A stretch of 34,336 bases of DNA from Campylobacterales bacterium (lineage in GTDB: Bacteria > Campylobacterota > Campylobacteria > Campylobacterales > Nitratiruptoraceae): NCBI GenBank assembly GCA_027065825.1, contig JAMONM010000078.1, forward strand, positions 1 through 34,336, read 5' to 3'. The notes beneath the pieces are model-generated. The model had not been told where the DNA came from, did not search any database, and saw only the letters and a program-made list of their open reading frames with translations. The position numbers and the translations under genes are program-made. Shown here in pieces: positions 26,719 through 34,336 of the stretch. Every line of letters starts with the position of its first letter. Positions within the stretch are counted from its first letter, which is position 1.

Positions 26719-27636
26719 TTAATAGTCGAACTTTATTACGAAGACGGTATAGCTTTTATGGACGCTTCGGATTTTCACTTTCGCTCCGTGCATGTTCAGT
26801 ATGTAGTTGGCGATAGCGAGTCCTATTCCGTTTCCTTTGATCGATTCGTTCGAACCTGTAAACAGCGGATCGAAAATATATGGAAGATCTTTTTTAAGAA
26901 TACCGATGCCGTTATCGGCAAAAAAGATAGTGAAGTGGTTTTTTCTCCGTTTGAGGGCTATTTTGACGGTACCGCTTTTTGGAGTGTATTTAAGAGCGTT
27001 GTCTAAAAAATTCGAAAAAGCTATATTGAGCAATGTTCTGTTTCCGTGAACGGGAATGATATTTTCAATTCTTTCTATCACGTTTAGACTCTTTTTCTCT
27101 ATCTGGTGGCTCTTTTCAGATAGGGCATGTTCCAATATCTCGTCGATGAATACCCTCTCCATCGGAACCGGTTTTTTGGAATATCCGTATAGTACGTTCA
27201 ACTGCTCTATAATTGTATTGGCGTAGTTTATAGTATCCAGCGCCGAGGTTAGGTTTTCAAAAGAGCTGATTTTTAGTCTGTTGGACTTAATGAGCAAAGA
27301 CTCCATCTCTATTTGCAGCGTAGAGAGAGGTGTTTTGAGCTCGTGCGTAATATTGGCGTTGCAGAGCTTTATTTTGCTGTTTTCGTCCAGCAGTCTGTTT
27401 AGGTATGAAAAGAGCTCTTTTGGAAATCGTAAAGAGTAAACGGGATTTTTAAAACCGATTTGAGCGATTTTTTTGAGTTTTGAGAGTCTGAGTATGAAAT
27501 ATAAAAAGTATAGATTCATCAAAACCGAAAGTATCGATAAAAAGGAGATAATATAAATATCCCTATCTTTAAAGTCAAGAACCGAAACGAACAGCAGGGC
27601 CGAGAGGAAAAGAGAGACGACCAGGATATAAATCAT
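26719..27636 (-). CDS. Sensor histidine kinase
   Basis: NITHELKTPLSTLQIEME (H-box), SNFLDNALKYTPKSG (N-box), FADNGIGI and GNGIGLAIAN (G-boxes); two TMs. Confidence 0.92.
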   Translation of the reverse strand: MIYILVVSLFLSALLFVSVLDFKDRDIYIISFLSILSVLMNLYFLYFILRLSKLKKIAQIGFKNPVYSLRFPKELFSYLNRLLDENSKIKLCNANITHELKTPLSTLQIEMESLLIKSNRLKISSFENLTSALDTINYANTIIEQLNVLYGYSKKPVPMERVFIDEILEHALSEKSHQIEKKSLNVIERIENIIPVHGNRTLLNIAFSNFLDNALKYTPKSGTVKIALKRRKNHFTIFFADNGIGILKKDLPYIFDPLFTGSNESIKGNGIGLAIANYILNMHGAKVKIRSVHKSYTVFVIKFDY

Positions 27637-27655
27637 ATAAAATTGTAGTAAAAAT

Positions 27656-28312
27656 TCATTCCAATTTGTATCCTATATATTTATAGGTTTTTATTATATC
27701 ACTCTTGTGCCCCATCTTTTTTCTGATCTTTTTTCTGATTTTATAAACCAGTACGCTGATTCTGTTTTCGTTGTAGAAATCCTCGGGCCATAACGCTTCG
27801 AATATTTTCTCCTTTGTAACGGTGTTTCCCCTGTACTGAAGGAGAATGGATACGAGTTCGGCCTCCTTTTTGTCCAGCTCTATCTCAACTCCGTTTATGT
27901 ACATTATGTTTTGAAAAAGACGAATATCCGCAGCGCTCTTTGGCAGGTTCAGGCTCCTTTTTGCCACCGCGTTGATTCTGGCCAAGAGCTCCAGGGGACT
28001 GAAGGGTTTTATTAAATAGTCGTCAGCCCCCTCTTCGAAACTTTTTAGTTTTTCGTCTATGGAGTCTTTCACCGTTATCACTATAACGGGAATCTCTTTT
28101 TTCGATTCGCGCAAACTTTTTAACAGGGCGTCTCCGTCTATGTCCGGCAGGATTTTATCCAGCAGTATCAGATCGAAGTTTTTTTCTCGCATGAGCTCTT
28201 TGGCTTCTGCGAAAGTGGCGGAATGTTCTATATGATGCTCGGACTTCAAAAAATTGACAAGCGCGGCGGCAAGCTCCAGATCGTCCTCTATCAGCAAAAT
28301 TTTCAGTTTCAT
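27656..28312 (-). CDS. OmpR/PhoB-family response regulator
   Basis: [11 protein letters not shown]...[19 protein letters not shown]...PVIVITVKD...[19 protein letters not shown]; winged-helix C-terminus. Confidence 0.93.
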   Translation of the reverse strand: MKLKILLIEDDLELAAALVNFLKSEHHIEHSATFAEAKELMREKNFDLILLDKILPDIDGDALLKSLRESKKEIPVIVITVKDSIDEKLKSFEEGADDYLIKPFSPLELLARINAVAKRSLNLPKSAADIRLFQNIMYINGVEIELDKKEAELVSILLQYRGNTVTKEKIFEALWPEDFYNENRISVLVYKIRKKIRKKMGHKSDIIKTYKYIGYKLE

Positions 28313-29943
28313 GTTTTAAATCCGCCGAGTTTGATATCGAGTTCGTTCGTCAAAGAGGTTAAATACTCTACCGTTTTTGCTATCTCCTCAACGCTTACAG
28401 CGTTTTTCTGGGCTATGGTTTCGATCTCTCTTATCATTTCGGTTATGTTTTGCAGACCTTTACCACCGTTTTTTAACTCTTTTACGATATCCGTAAAGCT
28501 TTTGATGGTTAATTCTATAACTAAAAAGGTGTTTTCCATCTCTTTTTTGATTCGTTCCGTATCTTTGGCTATTTTGGTTATCTCTTTGTTGTTGTCGTCG
28601 ATTTTGTTATTGACTGCCGTTATGGCTGCGGCCATGTTTTTTATTTTTTTGGAGATCTCGGTAAGGGAGCCGTGCGTCTTTTGAGCCAGTTGCCTAACCT
28701 CGTCTGCCACTACGCTAAACCCTTTTCCGGATTCTCCTGCTCTAGAGGCCTCGATGGCGGCGTTGAGGGCTAACAGATTCGTTTGATCGGCGATTTCCGC
28801 TATTATCGATATAACCTCCTCGATAGCCTCTGAATCTCTATTTAGTTTTATCACCTCCTCTTTTAGCTTTTCGTTTTCGGAGGATTGAGCCTTGATGTTT
28901 TGGGTTAGCCTATATAGGGAGTTTCTATTGGTCTCTATCGTTTCGCTGACCTCTTTCATCTCTTCTTCGCTTTTTTCGGCATTTTTGATGGAATTGGAGA
29001 TATTTGAGATCGTCTCTTTCGTAGAGTCGGCGATTTTGGAGACGAATTTAGCCGAAGATTCCAGATTTTTCGTAACGTTTACCGAGGTGGCGGATAGTTC
29101 CGTGGAGATGGAAGAGTTTTCGCTGGCTATGTTTTTGGCGTCTTTGATCAATCTTTTTAATCGATCTATAGTGTTGTTAAAGGCCGAAACTACAGTTCCG
29201 ATCTCATCTTTTGAACTATAGTCTATTTTTTGGTTCAGATCGCCTTTTTCGATCATGCTCAATTTTTGAGTGATGCCGTTTAACGGATTTACGATGTATG
29301 AGATTAAGATTTTACCCATGAGTATAAACAGAGCTGAAACCAGAGCGATTATAAAAACCGTTTTGTAAAGGGTGTTTTGATATATTTTCTGAGAGTTTTC
29401 GTACCGTTTGGAGGCCCGCTTTTCCTGGTACTCCTTGAGTCTGTTCAGAGATTCGCGACTGTTGCGAAAAAGAGGAAGGGCTTCGTTTAAGAAGGTTCCG
29501 TGAAGCTGTTGAGGATCGGCGCTATTTTTTTTACCGACGATTTTGTTAAAAACCAGATTTTTGAATTTTTTCCAGTCCGCAACGAAACTTGCGAGATATC
29601 TTTTTTCCTCTTTGCTGAGTCTGGTTTTTTGATACTTGTCTATATATTCGTATACGCGTGCGCTCTGTTCCTGCATTATTTTGAAATGTTTTTTACGCTC
29701 TGCGGGATCCAAAGAGAAGATAAAGCGCAAAGCCCGGTCCCTGAATCTGTATAGGGCCCCTTTTATTTTCGAAAGATGGAGCAGAGGCGTTAGCTCCTGG
29801 GTATACAGGTTTTGTACCCTTTGGTTGATTTTGGAGGATTGATAGAGTTGAAACGAGCTTAAAGATATCAAAGAGATTATAAATAGAGCTATCACCGTCC
29901 AGATTTTGCGAGAAAGCCTCAGGTTTAAAAAGGGGGTTCTCAT
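28309..29943 (-). CDS. Methyl-accepting chemotaxis protein with 4-helix-bundle-type sensor
   Basis: Two TMs, HAMP, and the signalling hairpin [40 protein letters not shown]. Confidence 0.95.
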   Translation of the reverse strand: MRTPFLNLRLSRKIWTVIALFIISLISLSSFQLYQSSKINQRVQNLYTQELTPLLHLSKIKGALYRFRDRALRFIFSLDPAERKKHFKIMQEQSARVYEYIDKYQKTRLSKEEKRYLASFVADWKKFKNLVFNKIVGKKNSADPQQLHGTFLNEALPLFRNSRESLNRLKEYQEKRASKRYENSQKIYQNTLYKTVFIIALVSALFILMGKILISYIVNPLNGITQKLSMIEKGDLNQKIDYSSKDEIGTVVSAFNNTIDRLKRLIKDAKNIASENSSISTELSATSVNVTKNLESSAKFVSKIADSTKETISNISNSIKNAEKSEEEMKEVSETIETNRNSLYRLTQNIKAQSSENEKLKEEVIKLNRDSEAIEEVISIIAEIADQTNLLALNAAIEASRAGESGKGFSVVADEVRQLAQKTHGSLTEISKKIKNMAAAITAVNNKIDDNNKEITKIAKDTERIKKEMENTFLVIELTIKSFTDIVKELKNGGKGLQNITEMIREIETIAQKNAVSVEEIAKTVEYLTSLTNELDIKLGGFKT

Positions 29944-29957
29944 CTTTTCTCCTTTGG

Positions 29958-32006
29958 TTAGGTAATTATTTTCAAAACCTCGTCGAGAGGCATTGGTTTG
30001 TAAAAAATGTAACCTTGAACGTAGACTTTTTTGTTTTTAGGAATAAATTCCAGCTGTTCGCCGTTTTCTACCCCCTCTACCACCACTTCCAGTTCGAGCT
30101 CTCTTGCGAGTTCGATAATCTTTTTAAAGATGATTTTCGTTTTAGGATCGAAAATTATGTTTTTTGTGAACTCTTTGTCTATCTTTACAGTATCGATCGG
30201 AAAGTTTTTGAAATATGCCAAAGAGGAGTATCCGGTGCCGAAATCGTCCAAAGAGATCTTAAATCCCAGTCTTTTTATTTTGGATAGATGACGCTGGAGA
30301 TAGTCGCTGTTTTTTACAAGGATTGATTCGGTTATTTCAAACGTGATCTGCGAAGGGCTTACCTCCTTGTACCGCTGTGTAATATTTGTCAAAAAAGGGA
30401 TAAAATAGCTGTCGAAAAACTGCAAGATGGAGATGTTTATTGAAAATTTGGTCAAAATCTTTTTTTGAGAAATGAGCCCGAAAATATCCTCTATCATTTT
30501 ATAGGTGATATCCACGATCAAACCGGTGCTTTCCAGTTTCGACATAAATTCGCCGGGAGGCAGCAGTCTATCCTTTAGCCGCCATCTTAGCAGTACCTCC
30601 ACATACTCTATCTGTTTTGAACGCAGATTCACGATAGGATGGAAACAGTATATAAATTCGTTGTTTTTTACCGCTTCGCGTATTAGCACGTCCTTTTCGA
30701 AACTGTTTTTAAATCGCTCGTAGAGGGTTTTGTCGAAAAAGGTGTAGGTGCCTTTTTTCTTTTTCGATTCGTAAAGGGCTATATCGGCAAACGACATGAT
30801 TTTCGAGATGCTTTTTTCTTTTTCGGAGATATATATGCCTATCGACAAAGAGGTAAATATCTTTTTGTTGTGTATCAGATAAGGTTTTTGGGTGGCGGTT
30901 ATCAGTTTGTTGGCTATGTTGGCGGCCGTTATTTCGCTGGTTATGTTCATGATCACGATAGCGAACTCGTCGCCTCCCAGTCTGAAAATCATATCGTTGT
31001 CTCTAAGAACGCTCTTTAGCCTTACGGCAACTTTTTTCAGCAAAATATCGCCGGTTTCGTGACCGTAGTGGTCGTTGACGTTTTTGAAGTTGTCCAGATC
31101 TACAAACAAAATGGCAAAATCGATTCTGTTGTCGATGAGGCTTTGGATGTGCTCTTTGAAAAATCTTCTGTTGGGAAGTTTCGTTAGACTATCGGTATAG
31201 GCCATATTGTGCAGTTTGTTTTGATACTCTTTTAGCATGATGATGTTTTGATTCAACAGCGAGGCCATATATCCCAGCTCGTCGTTTTCCAAAATGTCTA
31301 TCTTTTCGTTGAAATTGTTGCGGTTTACCTTTTCGAGTATCTCGTTGATTTTTCTCAAAGGATTGGCAACCGCGTAAAAGAGTTTTTTCCCTATGTATAT
31401 GGAGAGCGCAAGAACGATCAAGAGGGTGATTTCCGTAACGAACAGCTGAGTTTTGAAGGAGTGATGGTTTTGCTGGATACGCATTCTGGCTCTTTGAATC
31501 TGATATTTGGTCAGACTGTTCAACGAATCCCTGGCCAGACCGAAAAAGGGTTTGATCTCATTTTTTATAAACGAATCTATTTTCCTTTTGTCGAATCGAT
31601 CCGACTCCAGAAAACGGACGGTTTTTTCTTTTATGATTCCAAGGTTTTGTTTAAAGGCGTTTAGATATCTGAGCTCCTCTTGGTTTAGTCTGGTTTTTTT
31701 CAGCTCCACGATCAGTTTATCTGTTCTGTCGAACTGTTTTTTGATAAACTCTATATTGTATTTGATCTCGCTGTTTGAGTCGGAGTTTTCTATCGTTTCC
31801 AGTCTGTTTCTTATTCGATAGAGGGCTCCTTTGAGAAAAAAGAGATTCTCTACGGTCTTTAACTCCTGGGAGTATATGTCCGAAGCCCGTTTATTGGATA
31901 GATACGATTGATAAAGGTTGAATTGGGACAGCAGCAATATCGCCACTATTATAAAAGAGAAGGCGGCGATAAACTTTTTATTTAAGCCAAGATTCTTAAA
32001 AACCAC
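29958..32006 (-). CDS. Membrane sensor (4-helix-bundle-like)-HAMP-GGDEF-EAL c-di-GMP enzyme
   Basis: [22 protein letters not shown] (EVL variant of EAL), [23 protein letters not shown]. Confidence 0.93.
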   Translation of the reverse strand: MVFKNLGLNKKFIAAFSFIIVAILLLSQFNLYQSYLSNKRASDIYSQELKTVENLFFLKGALYRIRNRLETIENSDSNSEIKYNIEFIKKQFDRTDKLIVELKKTRLNQEELRYLNAFKQNLGIIKEKTVRFLESDRFDKRKIDSFIKNEIKPFFGLARDSLNSLTKYQIQRARMRIQQNHHSFKTQLFVTEITLLIVLALSIYIGKKLFYAVANPLRKINEILEKVNRNNFNEKIDILENDELGYMASLLNQNIIMLKEYQNKLHNMAYTDSLTKLPNRRFFKEHIQSLIDNRIDFAILFVDLDNFKNVNDHYGHETGDILLKKVAVRLKSVLRDNDMIFRLGGDEFAIVIMNITSEITAANIANKLITATQKPYLIHNKKIFTSLSIGIYISEKEKSISKIMSFADIALYESKKKKGTYTFFDKTLYERFKNSFEKDVLIREAVKNNEFIYCFHPIVNLRSKQIEYVEVLLRWRLKDRLLPPGEFMSKLESTGLIVDITYKMIEDIFGLISQKKILTKFSINISILQFFDSYFIPFLTNITQRYKEVSPSQITFEITESILVKNSDYLQRHLSKIKRLGFKISLDDFGTGYSSLAYFKNFPIDTVKIDKEFTKNIIFDPKTKIIFKKIIELARELELEVVVEGVENGEQLEFIPKNKKVYVQGYIFYKPMPLDEVLKIIT

Positions 32007-32114
32007 TATATTATTCCTAATACGATTTTAATTATAGAAGAATATAAATTATTATATAGAACAAAAATGAATTAAAAATGACTTTTTGTTTAGTAAAATA
32101 TATCGATTCCACAG

Positions 32115-32120
32115 TATAAT
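32115..32120 (+). promoter_or_regulatory. Putative -10 of the aldo/keto reductase gene
   Basis: CAGTATAATAG, 19 nt upstream of the ATG. Confidence 0.4.
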
Positions 32121-32138
32121 AGAACGAAAGGGTTTCGT

Positions 32139-33158
32139 ATGGAGTTTAGATATATAGGAAAAAGCGGCTTGAGAGTCAGCGTAATTTCGATAGGGACGAT
32201 GACTTTCGGCAGCTTCACTCCGAAAAAAGAGGCTTTCGAAATTTTGGACACGGCATATGAGGCCGGCGTCAATTTTATAGATACAGCCGAGCTCTATCCC
32301 GTTCCGCCCGATAGCTCTTATGCCGGCGTGACGGAGGAGATTGTAGGCGAGTGGCTAAAAAGCAAACCTAGAGACTCGATAATTTTGGCTACCAAGGTGG
32401 CCGGTGCGGCCAGCGGATGGTTTGTTCCGCCGATTAGACACGGTTTGACGGCGATGGACAGATTTCATATCAAACGGGCGGTCGAGGGGAGTTTGAGGCG
32501 GTTAAAAACGGACTACGTGGATCTATACCAGATGCATTGGCCTGACGAAATAGTGCCTCTTGAGGAGACTATGCGGGCTTTTGACGATCTCGTAAAAGAG
32601 GGCAAGGTTAGATATATAGGAACCTCCAACGATACCGCCTACGGCTTGACGAAGGCGAATATGATCGCCAAATACGAAGGGCTGAGCAGATTTGAGTCGA
32701 TCCAGAACAACTTTAGTTTTTTAAATCCCCGTTTTTTCGACGAGCTCGAAAAGCTGTGCAAAAAAGAGCAGATATCGCTGCTGCCTTACTCTCCCATAGC
32801 CGGAGGAATTCTGAGCGGAAAGTACAACAAAGGGTTTTTGCCCCCCGATTCAAGGTTTGCCAAATACCTCTCCCATGCCCAATCCAGGGTCAGAACCCAC
32901 GCTAAAAGATTCTACAACGAAAAAACCATAGAAGCGACTCGGCTATTTTTGGAGGTGGCCGAAAAATACGGAATGGATCCGGTAACGTTGGCGGTAGCGT
33001 ATTCGAAACATTTCGATTTCGTCGCGTCAACGATCGTTGGGGCAACGAAACCCGAGCAGCTAAAGCCCTCGTTGGCTGCCGCGGGAGTGGAGCTGTCCAG
33101 AGAGATATTGAAGGAGCTAAACCGAATACTAAAAGAGATTCCATATCCGATGGGGTAG
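32139..33158 (+). CDS. Aldo/keto reductase
   Basis: GKSGLRVSVISIGTMTFG; NFIDTAELYPVPP; YVDLYQMHWPDEIVPLEETMRAFDDLVKEGKVRYIGTSN. Confidence 0.95.
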   Translation: MEFRYIGKSGLRVSVISIGTMTFGSFTPKKEAFEILDTAYEAGVNFIDTAELYPVPPDSSYAGVTEEIVGEWLKSKPRDSIILATKVAGAASGWFVPPIRHGLTAMDRFHIKRAVEGSLRRLKTDYVDLYQMHWPDEIVPLEETMRAFDDLVKEGKVRYIGTSNDTAYGLTKANMIAKYEGLSRFESIQNNFSFLNPRFFDELEKLCKKEQISLLPYSPIAGGILSGKYNKGFLPPDSRFAKYLSHAQSRVRTHAKRFYNEKTIEATRLFLEVAEKYGMDPVTLAVAYSKHFDFVASTIVGATKPEQLKPSLAAAGVELSREILKELNRILKEIPYPMG

Positions 33159-33161
33159 ATT

Positions 33162-34336
33162 ATGAGAAAAACTCTTCTGCTGATATTGGCGCTGGGAGCC
33201 TTTGGAGGGGAGCTGATTTTATATAAAAACTGGACCGCTGTAAAAGAGAGAATACAGACCGACTCCAAAGGCTGTTTTTTTCTCAGCGACTCTCTTTTGC
33301 CCCACACTCTCTATCTGCCGGGATTTAACGGGGACGTTACTGTCGGCGAACCGAAAAGGAAGGTTGTTGAGAGGTTGAAAGACTACATAGGAAAAGAGAT
33401 CTACTACAAAAGCGGCAAAGAGTGGAAAAGAGGGGTTTTGGCCGGCGTGGAACCGATCGTTGTAAAGGACGGGTTTTATATGTTCGATCTCTCCTGGCGG
33501 GATATCGGCCTGCATGAATACGAACCTTTTAAAAAGGGGTACGAGGTATGCGTAAAACGCCCTTTGCGGGATCAGGAGATTTTTTACGCCATCAGAGGGA
33601 TCGACGCCAAGGTTCTTTATCATATGGAGCTGGATTCTAAACTGCACATTTCGGGCAAAATAGAGATCTTTAACGCCACGGATAGAAATTTTGATAACTT
33701 TTACGTGGTTTACGTATCCTCCAAGGATAGCGGACCCAGTCCTCTAAAGAGAGTGGCGGCCGCCATGCCTAAAGCGGTTGATGGAGCGGATTTTATCAAG
33801 GCGGAGGGGAGCTATCTCGTTAGACTCGAAAACGAGAGAGACATCCCAAAAAACAGTAGAGTCTTTTTGGGTTTTATGGATAGCTCTTTCGAGTATCTAA
33901 GAAGCTACGAGATCGTAACCTCCGGAATTTACGGAAGGTTTCCGGAGAGAAAAGAGCCGTTTGATTTGTATATATCCTTTAGACCGAACAAGGTTTTGCC
34001 GGGAGGCAGAGCGATATTCTACTCCGGAGGGACGGTAGTTTCTCAGACCTATCTGCCCGAGACGGCAAAAAAAGAGAGAGTAAAGCTGAGAATTTCCAAA
34101 GAGTACGATCTGATACTGCACAAAAAACAGCTCTCGTACAAAAGAGACAAAAAGAGGCTCGATACGAGGATCGAATATAAAATAGAAAATCTCTCCGAAA
34201 ACGTCAGGCACTATAACATATTTGAGCGTCTAAATCCTACCGACGCCGAGATTTTTGTAGAGTGCGAAAAGTGCGAATACGGGGCTGTCGACGCCTATAC
34301 CTACAAAATTTCCGGAGAGATAGGAGCCCGCCAAGA
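33162..34336 (+). CDS. Secreted protein, DUF4139-like (3'-truncated by window end)
   Basis: Open frame from ATG 33162 to the window end (MRKTLLLILALGAFGGELILYKNWTAVKERIQTDSKG...VLPGGRAIFYSGG...IEYKIENLSENVRHYNIFERL...). Absent from the supplied ORF track because it has no stop in the window. Family assignment is tentative. Confidence 0.7.
   Translation, partial: MRKTLLLILALGAFGGELILYKNWTAVKERIQTDSKGCFFLSDSLLPHTLYLPGFNGDVTVGEPKRKVVERLKDYIGKEIYYKSGKEWKRGVLAGVEPIVVKDGFYMFDLSWRDIGLHEYEPFKKGYEVCVKRPLRDQEIFYAIRGIDAKVLYHMELDSKLHISGKIEIFNATDRNFDNFYVVYVSSKDSGPSPLKRVAAAMPKAVDGADFIKAEGSYLVRLENERDIPKNSRVFLGFMDSSFEYLRSYEIVTSGIYGRFPERKEPFDLYISFRPNKVLPGGRAIFYSGGTVVSQTYLPETAKKERVKLRISKEYDLILHKKQLSYKRDKKRLDTRIEYKIENLSENVRHYNIFERLNPTDAEIFVECEKCEYGAVDAYTYKISGEIGARQ

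Noticed and set aside
33219-34211. Minus-strand ORFs of 142 and 104 aa at the right end
   Set aside because: The plus strand carries a continuous secreted-protein frame with signal peptide and good spacing from the upstream gene; the minus ORFs are shadows.
1-34336. CRISPR arrays, tRNA/rRNA genes, transposons or prophage
   Set aside because: No regularly spaced repeats, no cloverleaf-like tRNA termini and no integrase, transposase or phage structural motifs were recognised in any ORF.

Overview
The window reads as a chromosomal segment of a Campylobacterota-like bacterium (inference from the gene content and protein style; not verified by search). It carries about 28 tightly packed genes. 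No tRNA, rRNA, CRISPR array, transposase or phage genes were recognised. Left part: the C-terminal part of ribonucleotide reductase alpha (nrdA), msrB, a 1591-aa exonuclease/RecQ/UvrD-type fusion helicase, a small conserved protein, a LOG-family protein, nrdB, a nitrilase-family hydrolase, pcm, a ferredoxin-thioredoxin-reductase catalytic subunit and pckA. Middle (minus strand): a two-RCK potassium-channel-like protein, a small membrane protein, a lipoprotein/SagB-type/DUF309 trio, then an overlapping run from purT down to a Crp/Fnr regulator that includes a fumarate reductase/succinate dehydrogenase flavoprotein and Fe-S pair with no membrane anchor. Right part: rpsU, a diheme cytochrome c peroxidase, a sensory cluster (GGDEF-EAL, MCP, response regulator, histidine kinase), an aldo/keto reductase and a truncated secreted protein. 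Best candidates for follow-up: (1) the exonuclease-RecQ-UvrD fusion in an AT-rich block between nrdA and nrdB; (2) the anchorless SdhAB/FrdAB-like pair, which has lost the covalent-FAD histidine and gained a cysteine that should turn the [3Fe-4S] site into [4Fe-4S]; (3) paralogous sensor domains on an adjacent chemoreceptor and c-di-GMP enzyme; (4) a bulged hairpin leader in front of nrdB; (5) the overlapping DUF309/SagB/lipoprotein operon without any YcaO partner.
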